The notes below the pieces were generated by a model, which worked only from the letters and a program-made list of their open reading frames with translations, was not told where the DNA came from and made no database searches. A program made the position numbers and the translations under genes. From positions 26,456,501-26,520,500 of the forward strand of contig NC_092580.1 of the NCBI RefSeq assembly GCF_037975245.1: DNA of 64,000 nucleotides, written 5' to 3'. Shown here piece after piece: positions 35,560 through 45,614 of the stretch (the stretch's first letter is position 1; each line of letters opens with the position of its first letter). This stretch comes from Apostichopus japonicus. Taxonomy: Eukaryota; Echinodermata; Holothuroidea; Aspidochirotida; Stichopodidae.

Positions 35560-37140
35560 TAACGTAGTAGGGGTATGCTATACACTCAATACGGCCGAAT
35601 AATGTAGTGTATTGACCAAGGTGTACTTTTGGAATGACTGTGTAAAGAAGATTGATGGAATTTAGACATTCGATGAACCAAACGTAAATCAGTGGTCTAA
35701 GGGCACCATCCCGTATATTAATGTTCACTCACGCCATGATGTTGACCGTTCGCCAGTTTATGTAGACTTTATATGCATTATCATGCCACACTATATTACA
35801 CTTTTGATACAGGCATTGAAGACTCGCCCCAAACCGCGTGCCGCCCTCTGAAACAATGAAGTTTTCTCTTGTTGTCGCTACAAAATGCAGACAGTAATGA
35901 AACGTGATACCTTGTTATCTTTTATCTGGACCTGAGTTCAGGGAGTTCCATAACAACTCCCTGCTGACATGTCCATCGCTGCTATGTTCACTGTGTTGTG
36001 GGTATTGACCGTAGCTGTATGTATTGACTGTAAACACTAGTGTCTAATTACCGACGGTAGCAAGCTATGTGTGTATTTGATGGGATCGATGGTAGTGTCT
36101 AACACTTCTGTTGCACCACATTCGACACTAGGTCAGATTACCGGCATCAGACGTTTCTTTGTGCGAGAGTCATCACTCCCTTTAAGGATGTTGAAGAGGA
36201 TGAAATAAACTACTAATGGTTTGAAAATCAGGAGCATTGAATGTTTTAAGCGTATTGGAACCATATTGGTGAAACAGATAGAATCCGATGCGAGAAGTAC
36301 CACATAGGCTGGGGAGTACAGAATGCTAAAAATGTGTATGCCCTCTGTCTTGCTCAACATCTAAACGGTCATGTGGGTAAATTTGTGAGTGTTAGATAGT
36401 CCAAGTAATCAGCTGCTATTTCAAATGGTGGATATAGGACATGTCATGCTAACATCGTTATGGTGCTCTAGTAACCTTGGAAAGTGACGAATTTAGTCAA
36501 TGGCTGTTCCATCAAACTTCATTTTCAAAGCGCAAAGCCTTGTCCTAAATAGATAATATGCTAGTATTGAAAATCTCATCTTGTCTTTATTAATGGACCA
36601 ATAATTCTCTGTGTATCAGGACTTTTAAATTGATTATAAATGTTGTCAAGCGAAAAGGCAGAAAGATGTGAAACTCACACGTCACCTTTCACACCTGCTA
36701 TTCTAGGCCTATTATGTTCACTGCGTGTTGCAAAAGTGATCAATACATAGAAGTAGTATATAGGGCAAGTACATAATATAGTACACGCATAGGCCTATGC
36801 ATGTTGACTTACATTGTGTTGTTACTCGAGTTTCACGCCTGCACGGCGATCATCAGACAAACTGACGCCAAATGATCGTGGGACCTTATTTCCTTCTAGC
36901 ACGGATGTTTGGTCTCTTACCACGGCGATACTTTGGATGAGCTCAGTGTTTGTTCATACTGTCCTTCGTACGTAAAAGATTGCCAGCTTTTCTTCTACGC
37001 AGAGGTTGCACTGGCCTGATTCGCGTTTGTGTGTGTTCGATTCCTTTACTATCTCCCAACTTTATATTGTGGCTAAATCCCCTTCTTTCAGGTTCCATAC
37101 GTACTATGACCGTTCTGTTTAATATGGTACTTCTGTACCC
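35560..37140. other. intergenic, with one dispersed repeat
   Basis: The inverted partner of 22270-22490 lies at 35930-36145. Beyond that I see no exon, tRNA or transposon end. Confidence 0.4.
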
Positions 37141-37149
37141 AGAACAATT

Positions 37150-37255
37150 TCAACTTCACGACGGGTTCGTACTTTTGGGACTCATCATGCGAAGGTACGA
37201 ATCGAACCCCGGAACTTTGCATCACAGACCGAAGTCCGTAACACTCGACCGCAGT
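37150..37255 (-). repeat. tRNA-headed repeat with degenerate hammerhead core, second copy
   Basis: Minus-strand order is the same as at 3995-4130: a tRNA-like head with the B box GGTTCGATTCG, then CTTCGC, ATGATGAGTCCC and CGTCGTGAAG. Here the hammerhead core is damaged: CTGATGA has become ATGATGA and GAAA has become GAAC. It is likely inactive. Confidence 0.55.
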
Positions 37256-37344
37256 GTTGTTATTTAATAATTTAATATATATATCTGTCATACCACTTGT
37301 AATACACATTGATTTCTTATTTACGGCTTGGCTTGGGGAGCAGC

Positions 37345-37680
37345 TCGATATTCATGAGGTCCGTTACTCATAAGGTTCATTGGTCATAAGGTTCGTTTAG
37401 TCACAAGGTTCATTGCTCATAAGGTTCGTTATCCATAATTAGAAAAAAACCGGTTCTTTAGTCATAAGGTCCGTTCTTCATAATTGGAAAAAAGTTTGTT
37501 ATTCATAATTGGAAAGAAGGTTCGTTATTCATAATTGGAAAAAAGGTTCGTTATTCATAATCGAAAAAAAGGTTCGTTATTCATAATTGAAAAAAAGGTA
37601 ATTCGTTTTTTCATAATTGGCAAAAAGGTTCGTTATTCATAATCTTCTAGAAATAGGTTCACTTTTCATAATCGCGGGGA
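37345..37680. repeat. ~29-bp tandem repeat (AAGGTTCGTTATTCATAATTGG)
   Basis: About eleven diverged units of AGGTTCGTTATTCATAAT, each followed by a short A-run. The style (short phrase plus homopolymer) is like the arms of the foldback at 30674, but no inverted partner is present. Confidence 0.8.
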
Positions 37681-39395
37681 CGTCACGCCCCAGTGCCCCT
37701 AAATCCCACTGCCCCAAAGTTGAGGTACCACTGGCAGTTTCGAGCTGTGCGTGGCCATGGGAAGAGGGGGTCACTTGCAGCCCAGACGTGGGCTTAAGGG
37801 TTAACGACGGCAACTAAAGAAATTACGGCTACCGCATGAATAATTTGCCGACTAGTCACAGCTGCAGCATGAACCATTTGCCCACAGGAGAATTTTTTTA
37901 TTACTTTTTTGGGGAAGGGGAGAGGAGGGGGAGGGTCGCTCCGCCCTGCTTCTTTTGTTGCTAGTAGTACTATATAAATACTGGATCTTTTTCTGATTAT
38001 TGAAAAACAAAATGTGTACGTGAAGGTCTTTGGAAACTTAGCTTCCCGAACGTTGATTGAAATAGTAGCCCACTCTTCTTCTTTTTCATTTTTGATCGCT
38101 ATAGTAATTAGCAAAATATATATAAACTATTTAAGACATTTTTCGTAGATTTATATGCTCCGTCTGCAGCAGCGAATACTGAAATGATTCCATTCTTTTT
38201 ATTTATTTATGATATTTTGTCGCCCAGACACTTCGTCAAGCGCTTGTGACGAGGAAGTGCGATAACGCATCAGTTGCAATGGTAAAATGGACTGCATTGT
38301 TATGTAATTTTAAGTTTCGTACGGAAAATTGACTACTCAACTAAACAAGGGGGTTGGCTTGAATTAAAAGTTGCCCGCGTAGTTTATGACGACTTATTTT
38401 CTTTCCGTAGGTGCCTGAATCTGCAAATCGTAGAAGAATTGATCATGATCGGCTTTAATTTATTTTCTCTCCAATTTGCTAATATTGGCTCATGATGCAA
38501 ATGTCTGGAACTCCTATTCTTACATAATATTGATGTCACTGACAGATAGAGGGGTCAGAACCAGATGGCTATATATGTGTACTGCTTTTTCTTAAAATCA
38601 AAGTTTTCTTTAGCTTTCCATCAATTCATTTATTTGTTTATGTTGATTATAATTAGGTCTATTATACTATTGGTTTTCCCGCATATGTTAGATATTGGTC
38701 GGACGTTTTAATCACTGAACCAATAGGCAGTCGTTATTTTTTTTGAGGTAGCAGGGGAACGGAGACGGGTGCGGGGTAGTAATGGATGTGTGTGTGTATT
38801 GTGTGTTCTATGGGTGTGTGAGATTTACTTGATATACAGTTGTGCGAGTTAATACCATACGTTTACACAGGTCGAGTCAATTTAGTCGAACTGAAACTTA
38901 ATTTTTCATTTTTACTAAATCAATGGTTAGTGCTAATGTTATGAAGTAAGTCGTAACCAACCATCCTCCCAAATACCAAAGATGCTATTGCATGTACTTT
39001 ATACCAGTTAATGGCAATTATCAACTCCGTTTACCGACAAGACAATACTCATGTCGAAAACAATTTAAAAACTTATTAAATGTGTGAAGGAACCAACCCC
39101 GTCCGACCCACAGCGTCCAACCCCCCCCCCCACATCTATATATCAAATCCTCTGCGTAGTGCGTGCACCCTTCAGTCCCTCAATTTACTAGTGAAAGTCG
39201 CGTTGTGTAGGCGTTTGTCACCTGTTTTTGGTGACACATTTTGCCTTACTCTAGAGATCAAACACGATGCTATCCAACTCGAACTCATTTGCGATTCCTA
39301 AAGACGGACCTTGAAAGAGATAATTTGAACAGACTTTTTTTTAATGAAATGAAGGTAAACGACAAAGGCAAATGAATAAATATAATTGAAATGAG
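37681..39395. other. intergenic sequence
   Basis: No exon or clear repeat unit is seen; there is a short GT-rich patch near 38790 and a C-run near 39122. Confidence 0.35.
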
Positions 39396-39398
39396 TTG

Positions 39399-39436
39399 GA
39401 TTATATACATATATATAGGCTATATATATATATATT

Positions 39437-39530
<94 letters not shown>
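39399..39530. repeat. (TA)n microsatellite
   Basis: A long AT dinucleotide tract that ends exactly where the inverted Penelope-like sequence begins. The Tyr-Ile ORFs are artefacts. Confidence 0.95.
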
Positions 39531-39531
<1 letters not shown>

Positions 39532-39536
39532 GGGGT

Positions 39537-40080
39537 TAAACCATGTGATTTTCCTGGTTCTTTTGTTCCTTTTCGTTGAGGCAGGCCGGGTTTCTGGTTC
39601 GAATCTGAGGTCGCAGTCGTAGCCACTTGAGATGAGCGCCTCTTTGTATGCTGGTGACGTTTCGTTGAATATGCTTTCTTTGCATGATAGGCTGCTTAAT
39701 CTCTTGTTTACGGCTGGGGGGATGTTCTTTATGATGCCTGGTGGGTGGTCCGAGTGTGAATGGATGAAGAGGGGGTTGTCGCCTGGTTTCCTGTAGTTCA
39801 CACACTTCCGCCCCGTCGTGGCTTCCCATAGTCACGTCGAACGAATTTTTGCTGTCCTTCTTGGTCCACGGGTTGGCGTCATTAAAGAGGATGGACTTTC
39901 TGGCGTGCATTATTACTGTGTGGTCGATGGCAGGAATGCTAACATAGGTTTTTGCCCAATTGAGGGCGTCGGTTAGGAGCTTTTCTGTGATTGACGGATA
40001 GAAATCGACTATGTCGAAGATCATGAAGGTTCGGTGGTGCTTATCCTTCAAGGATTTGAACCATTTGTCCTCTTGAACTA
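39537..40080 (-). pseudogene. Penelope-like element, inverted 5' part (RT fragment)
   Basis: On the minus strand the reading frame has FKSLKDKHHRTF and FDIVDFYPSITEKLL (reverse transcriptase motif A region), then FNDANPWTKKDS and DVTMGSHDGAEVCEL. After VCEL it jumps, through a CTACAG microhomology, into sequence matching 40320-40583 (frame YRKPGDNPLF), which deletes the YRDD catalytic region. VCEL in this inverted part is followed in the parental element by the LFILHN that opens the plus-strand part at 40090, so the two halves are adjacent in the parent. It is dead on its own. Confidence 0.8.
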
Positions 40081-41234
40081 GTTGTCCTCTTCATCTTACA
40101 CAATCTGAAGCAGCACCTTAACCCAGCTGATGTGGGCTTGTACCGTGATGACGGCCTGACCGCACTCAGGACCCGCTCGGGCCGATTAGCCGACATGAAA
40201 CGTAAAGAGGTCACTCAACTTTTCAACAAGTTTGGCCTGAAGGTCACCATCGAAACCAACCTGCAGGTAGTGAACTACTTAGACATCACAATGAACCTCG
40301 CCAACGGATCGTTCGCCCCCTACAGAAAACCAGGCGACAACCCCCTCTTCATCCATTCACACTCGGACCACCCACCAGGCATCATAAAGAACATCCCCCC
40401 AGCCGTAAACAAGAGATTAAGCAGCCTATCATGCAAAGAAAGCATATTCAACGAAACGTCACCAGCATACAAAGAGGCGCTCATCTCAAGTGGCTACGAC
40501 TGCGACCTCAGATTCGAACCAGAAACCCGGCCTGCCTCAACGAAAAGGAACAAAAGAACCAGGAAAATCACATGGTTTAACCCCCCATTTAGCAAAACTG
40601 TAAAGACAAACATCGGTAAAACTTTTCTGAAGTTAGTGGCCAAGCACTTTCCCCCAGGACACAGGCTGCATCAAATATTCAACAAAAATACCCTCAAATA
40701 AGCTACAGCTGCATGAGAAACGCAAAGGCTCTTATCAACAGCCACAATAAAAAAGTTCTTTCAAAGGCCGTTGAAAACCCACCCAACCATGGATGCAACT
40801 GCAGAATGCGAGAGACCTGCCCCCTCGGAGGAGAGTGCTTGACCCCTTCCATAGTATACAACGCTGAAGTGACTGCCGGGTATTCTAAGTCTATTTATAT
40901 TGGTATGTGCGGAGGGCAGTTCAAAACAAGGTTCAATAACCACAAAAAGTCGTTCAACCTGAAGAATTATCAAGGAGAGACTGAGCTTTCAAAACATGTT
41001 TGGTCTCTAAAAGAAAGCAATAGAGCCTTCCAAATCTCCTGGTCCATTGTCAGGAGATCAAACACATCGATCAACAGCTCAGGTTCTTGTAATCTATGCC
41101 AGGCCGAGAAACTAGCAATAATAGATCATTCTAGCCCTAATCTCCTGAACAAAAGGTCTGAAATCCTCGCAAGCTGCAGACACCAACCAAAACACCCCCA
41201 AAATAAAGTCAAGACTAAGATGAAAGAGAGATAG
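40075..41234 (+). pseudogene. Penelope-like element, RT thumb and GIY-YIG endonuclease
   Basis: Penelope-like elements encode a reverse transcriptase fused to a GIY-YIG nuclease. This copy starts within RT (VLFILHNLKQ), has motif C as YRDDG (about 40141-40155) and the downstream NYLDITMNL and YRKPGDNPLF blocks. The C-rich linker is CNCRMRETCPLGGEC (about 40797-40840) and the nuclease is SIYIGMCGGQFKTRFNNH with CNLCQAEKLAI. A one-base loss near 40699 shifts the frame between the parts (first ORF 40132-40701, second 40713-41234). The N-terminal RT is missing from this strand and lies inverted to the left. The copy is flanked by (TA)n on both sides and followed by a hammerhead motif. Confidence 0.9.
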
Positions 41235-41245
41235 CTTTTTAGTAC

Positions 41246-41289
41246 ACCTCCTGACGATTGCTAGTAAGCATGAAACTCTGAGTAGAGGT
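41246..41289 (+). ncRNA. type I hammerhead ribozyme after the Penelope-like ORF
   Basis: All parts are present in order: helix I strand ACCTC (41246-41250), core CTGACGA (41251-41257; the variable position is C), helix II TTGCT-AGT-AAGCA (41258-41270), GAAA (41272-41275), a minimal helix III C41276-G41282, cleavage triplet GTA (41282-41284) and the second helix I strand GAGGT (41285-41289), which pairs fully with ACCTC. Hammerheads with very short helix III are known from Penelope-like elements. The position 12 bp after the stop codon fits that. Confidence 0.85.
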
Positions 41290-41379
41290 TTGGCTGCAAA
41301 ATTCAAAATTTACATTACGCTCTTCTTCATAACGCGGAATTGAGCACTCTGTCGTGTTCTACTTGGAACATTTTATACA

Positions 41380-41452
<73 letters not shown>

Positions 41453-41520
41453 AGACTAGTTGAGACTAGTGGAACACAACTAGTGTTCCACTAGTGTTCC
41501 AATAGTCTCAACATATATTT
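41380..41520. repeat. (AT)n tract plus 65-bp palindrome
   Basis: An AT run (41380-41448) is followed by a hairpin (41448-41512) with arms GTTGAGACTA.../...TAGTCTCAAC and an inner pair GTGGAACAC/GTGTTCCAC. A further (AT)n run lies at 41586-41650. Confidence 0.85.
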
Positions 41521-41582
41521 TGCTCTGTCCATCGGACATAGAGCACTCTGCGCCAAGATAGACGCCAACCAACCAACTTCTC

Positions 41583-41585
<3 letters not shown>

Positions 41586-41650
<65 letters not shown>
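41586..41650. repeat. (AT)n microsatellite
   Basis: Plain AT dinucleotide run. Confidence 0.95.
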
Positions 41651-41653
<3 letters not shown>

Positions 41654-41876
41654 ACTGAGGTTTGTTTACAAGTGACGTAAACTTCCGGCTCGGATAGCAA
41701 AAAATCTACATGGTCATGATACAAAAAATTGATGATGCCATGAAAGGCCAATTTGTCAGCTATCCGGTAATGGGTAGCGTTTAGCTAGTGAAAACTTCTA
41801 TCTAGACTTAAAGACCACATTACTTTTGTGATTTAGTGTGAGTCAATGGGGCTTTTAATGGGCGTATGCTACCTTA

Positions 41877-42054
41877 ACTTTAAGCAGCCTGCGCAGAGCC
41901 GTTTCAGTGCTGCACTTGGTCTTATACGCAGACTGAAAGACTTCATTAAGACCGTTGTTCTCCATTTGCTCATTGAACTGGGAAATCACAGACTTCTCGA
42001 TCACTTTGCCAATAAAACTGATGTTGGGTACTCAGGCTGGCCTGTAGTTCTGTA
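41877..42054 (-). pseudogene. CR1/L2/Jockey-type LINE reverse transcriptase fragment
   Basis: Minus-strand translation gives QNYRPA*VPNISFIGKVIEK, then SQFNEQMENNGLNEVFQSAY and CSTETALRRLLK. NYRP, KVIEK, FQSAY and STETAL are hallmark RT blocks of non-LTR retrotransposons. One stop lies within it, and both ends are lost. Confidence 0.8.
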
Positions 42055-42422
42055 ACTCATTCCTGTCAAGATTAAGTACAATGTGGCGAAGGCTCCCGCA
42101 GAAACGGGAGCTACCGGAAAACGGGGGCCTTCGGCTCCCAGTAGAGGCTCCAAAGGGGGGGGGGGGGAGGGGATGAAGTGGCACGATATATATTACTTAT
42201 ACACACACACACTGGGGTAATATGGGGGCATATTTGGCATTGAGGATTACTGCAACGGAAATTGCCTGCGGAGGTGGAAACTGAGTAGGGGGTTGACGAA
42301 ATGCTAGCATGGGGGTACCTGAAACGATTCTCCTACATACTGATCGTCTTGGAATACAGCAAATTCCTGTTTGATAGAGCTCATAAAGGATTTTTGCTGC
42401 TGCTGCTGTTTTGCCATAGTCC

Positions 42423-42988
42423 TCATAGAACCGTCGGCATTCTCTTGTGTGCCTTTGCTCTTGCCACGGCCATTCCTCCATCCGTCCACTTCCTGATGTT
42501 ATCGATCCATCCTGTTTTCCTACGTCCTGGCCTGGCCTTCCCTTCTACCTCTCCTTCTACTGTCATCTGAATTAGGCTATCTGATAGGCGCTTCCAATGT
42601 CCATACATAGACAGCTTCCTCTTCCTTAACTGGACATGTAGACCTTCCTCTTCTGAAACTCCTACCCTTTGGCGGATCCATGCATTAGTCTTTCTATCTT
42701 TCCAGCTGACCTGAAGCAATCTACGCCACACCCACAGCTCAAGTGATTCTATTTTCTTCATGTCATTCTGTTTTAATGCCCAACTTTCTGCAACATAGAT
42801 GGCTACACTCCACACGAGAGATTTCACCAGCTGTTTCTTCAGTTTCAGGCTGATCTCTTTTGCCTTCCACAATCCAATTAGTTGGCTGGTGGCATCTCTT
42901 GCAATTGCCAACCTAGTACAAATCTCTGGTGTAGAGTCTCCATCAATCCTTACCATTGAGCCAAGGTATTTGAAGCTGTCTACCTGGA
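42423..42988 (-). pseudogene. RTE-type LINE RT C-terminal fragment
   Basis: The frame reads VDSFKYLGSMVRIDGDS, then LVWSVAIYVAESWALKQ, MKKIESLELWVWRRLLQVSW and GRRKTGWIDNIRKW. This is the usual C-terminal pattern of RTE-like endonuclease/RT proteins. The 5' end stops abruptly at about 42988, where it meets a Penelope-like RT in the same orientation. The 3' part past GGMAVARAKA is out of frame. Confidence 0.85.
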
Positions 42989-43870
42989 TTGTAATTGGTA
43001 ACAAACGGAATGCGTGTGTTAGGACTTTTAGACTTGTATTTTAATAAGTCCTCACGGCTCAACTTGTCGGCCCTGGAAATACCCTGTCTAATTAAGTGAA
43101 GGAGGTATCCGACGTTGAAGAAATAACCAGCTAAGATGGATACCTGGTGTTCAAAATCACGTGGGTGGGAGCAAATGCGTTTAGGTCTAAGGCATTGGCT
43201 GTAAACAATAGAACTCTTGAGATTATGCGGGTGAAAACTATTAAAGTGTAAATACATATGAATATCAGTGGGCATATAATAGACCGAAGTGGTTAAGGAA
43301 TTGCCATCTAACTTGACAACATCTAGAAATGATATTTGGTGTTTACAAACTTCGACAGAAAATTTAATGCTGTCATGAAAAGAATTAACATGATCAAAGA
43401 AAGACTTAAGAGATTCTTCACCATGCAGCCAGACCAAAAACATATCGTCAATGTACCTATAATAATGTGATGGCTTAAGAGGAGAAGTGGATAGCATTTC
43501 CTGTTCCAAATCGTGCATAAATATGTTGGCGTAACGTGGTGCCATTTTAGTGCCCATATCGGTAACATTGATTTGGAGATAATATTTCCCATTAAAAGAG
43601 AAATAATTATTACTTAATATGAACCGTAAAATAGGACCAAGATCGTCAGCTAAAGTGGGGTTGGTGGCATACTCACTACGAAAATTTTGACAAGCGATAA
43701 TTCCCTCACCATGAGGGATATTAGTGTACAAATAGGATACGTCCATAGTAACAAGTATGGAATTAATCGGTAACGCCTTAATAGTATTCAGGATTCTCAA
43801 AAAATGTGTCGTGTCCTGTATATAAGAAAGAATATGGTTTAATAAAGGGTTGAGTATGAAGTCTATGTAG
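42988..43870 (-). pseudogene. second Penelope-like element, RT domain
   Basis: From 43870 the minus strand reads FILNPLLNHILSYIQDTTHF, SILVTMDVSYLYTNIPHGEG (motif A), DMGTKMAPRYANIFM (motif B), YRYIDDMFLVW (motif C, YIDD) and ISFLDV, then SRADKLSRED. These are the ordered RT blocks of a Penelope-like family different from the YRDD copy at 40 kb. The ORF is open for about 280 codons, so the insertion is fairly young. It is truncated at 42988 by fusion to an RTE fragment, and no GIY-YIG part is present. Confidence 0.85.
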
Positions 43871-43879
43871 GCCTATCCT

Positions 43880-43995
43880 GAAAGATGCCCAGTAACTGTA
43901 CCAATTCCTCAAACCTAAGCACTCATCGTTGGGTACGTTCTACACTTTACCTAAAGTCCACAAACTTCCTAAATTACTAATAGCAGACGCTCAAC
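43880..43995 (+). pseudogene. inverted upstream part of the second Penelope-like element
   Basis: The plus strand reads YQFLKPKHSSLGTFYTLPKV-HKLPKLL. The LPKVHK block normally precedes the RT fingers in these elements, so this is the 5' part lying head to head with the RT on the other strand. Confidence 0.65.
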
Positions 43996-43999
43996 AAGC

Positions 44000-44765
44000 A
44001 CTACCCGGAGTGACCACTTCTGACCCTGAGAAAATCCGCAGTTCAGAAATTTGCCAGGGCACTCAAGCTACTCCCTCCTTGCCGACCTATTATTTCAGGT
44101 TCGAAACCGGTAAGAATGCTCGTAACTCTACTGTAGGCATTTGTCACTTGTATCGAACAATGCTAGTTTTGTGTTGGTACCATATTTTGCCTTACCTCTA
44201 GAGATCAAACATGATGCTTACCAACACGAAATCATTTGTGGTTTCTTTTGCCGGATCTCGAAAGATTTGCATCATTTAGTCTTTCTCTAATCTTGCTTTA
44301 CTTTGACCTGATTGGCCCATTCTGCTCTAGTTTTACAGATAAAAAACAACAACAAATTACTTGCTTTCTTATATAATATTCTGAAGAAAACATGTTGACT
44401 GCAACATAGTCCATGTTAGATTAAAATATATTAGTTTCTGGAGGCAGAGTGGGCTTTGAACTGTTTCAGATATAACTTGTTGTCAAATCCGACAGATAGT
44501 ATGTTATAGCGTCTCCGACATTGTACATGGTACGCAGAAGACACAGTTACTGACTTGCTCTCCACGCATCTCACTTGCTCTGGGGATTTCCAGACTTTTG
44601 AAACTTTTGGTGAGATCTCTCCTCCAAATTCTCTCCGCTAATGGTCCCCTTTTCTTTTCTTTTCTTTTCGCTTCCTTCCTCTCTCTCTCCACCTCTCCCT
44701 CTCTCCACCCACCTTTCTCCACCATTCATCATCTCCCTTTCTCTCTCCTTTTACCTCTCATAATT
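44000..44765. other. no gene seen
   Basis: A pyrimidine-rich stretch (44640-44760) is the only feature. ATTTTGCCTTAC(C)TCTAGAGATCAAAC at 44182 also occurs at 39237, a short dispersed match. Confidence 0.35.
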
Positions 44766-44769
44766 ATGG

Positions 44770-45610
44770 CGGGTCATCAGTCTCAAATCATGGGAGATCG
44801 ACTTATACCGATTTAAATCGACACATACCAGTTACCTTCGATTTATACCAGTCTCCAGCAGCTGAAATTGACTTCTACCGATTTAAATCGACATATACCA
44901 GTTTTATTCTACATATCATCGATTTAAATCGACATATACCAGTTTCATTCGACATTTAATCGATTAAAAGCGACATATACCACTTTAAATCGATGATAAG
45001 TAAAATAAATCGATATATGACAGTTTAAATCGATGATATGTCGAATTAAACTGGTATATGTCGAAATCGATGATATGTATGTCGGGCCATCAGTCTCAAA
45101 TCATGGGAGATCGACTTATACCGATTTATATCGACATATACAAATTTCCTTCGACTTATACCAGTTTCCAGCAGCTTAAATTGACTTCTACCGATTTAAA
45201 TCGACATACACCAGTTTAATTCTACATATCATCGATTTAAATCGACAAATACCAGTTTAATTCGACATATCATCGATTTAAATTGACATATACCAATTTA
45301 AATCGATGATCAGTAAAATAAATCGATGATGTGTCCATTTAAATCGGCATTTACCAGTTTAAATCGACTTATACCAGTTTAAATCGACATCTACCAATTT
45401 ATATCGACATATACCAACTTAAATCGATGATATGTAAAATAAATTGATGATATGTCAATTTAAATCGACATCTACCAGTTTAAATCGATGATATGTCGAA
45501 TTAAATCGGTAGAAGTCAATTTCCGTGGACTGATACCAGTTTCTTGCAACTCAAATTGACATATACCTATTTAAATCGACATATCATCGATTTAGCTCAT
45601 TAAAATATTC
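44770..45610. repeat. TTTAAATCGA-type satellite element, copy 2 (inverted)
   Basis: Same unit family and same outer ends as 26225-26795, in reverse. The end sequence (GGGCCATCAGTCTCAAATC) is repeated inside the copy at about 45086, so this copy is internally duplicated and longer. Confidence 0.8.
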
Positions 45611-45614
45611 CCGA

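Noticed and set aside
39391-39801. Tyr-Ile-rich ORFs
   Set aside because: They arise from the (TA)n microsatellite; only the part right of 39537 on the minus strand is Penelope-like.
42301-42570. Plus-strand ORF of 89 codons
   Set aside because: It is the antisense of the RTE-type fragment.
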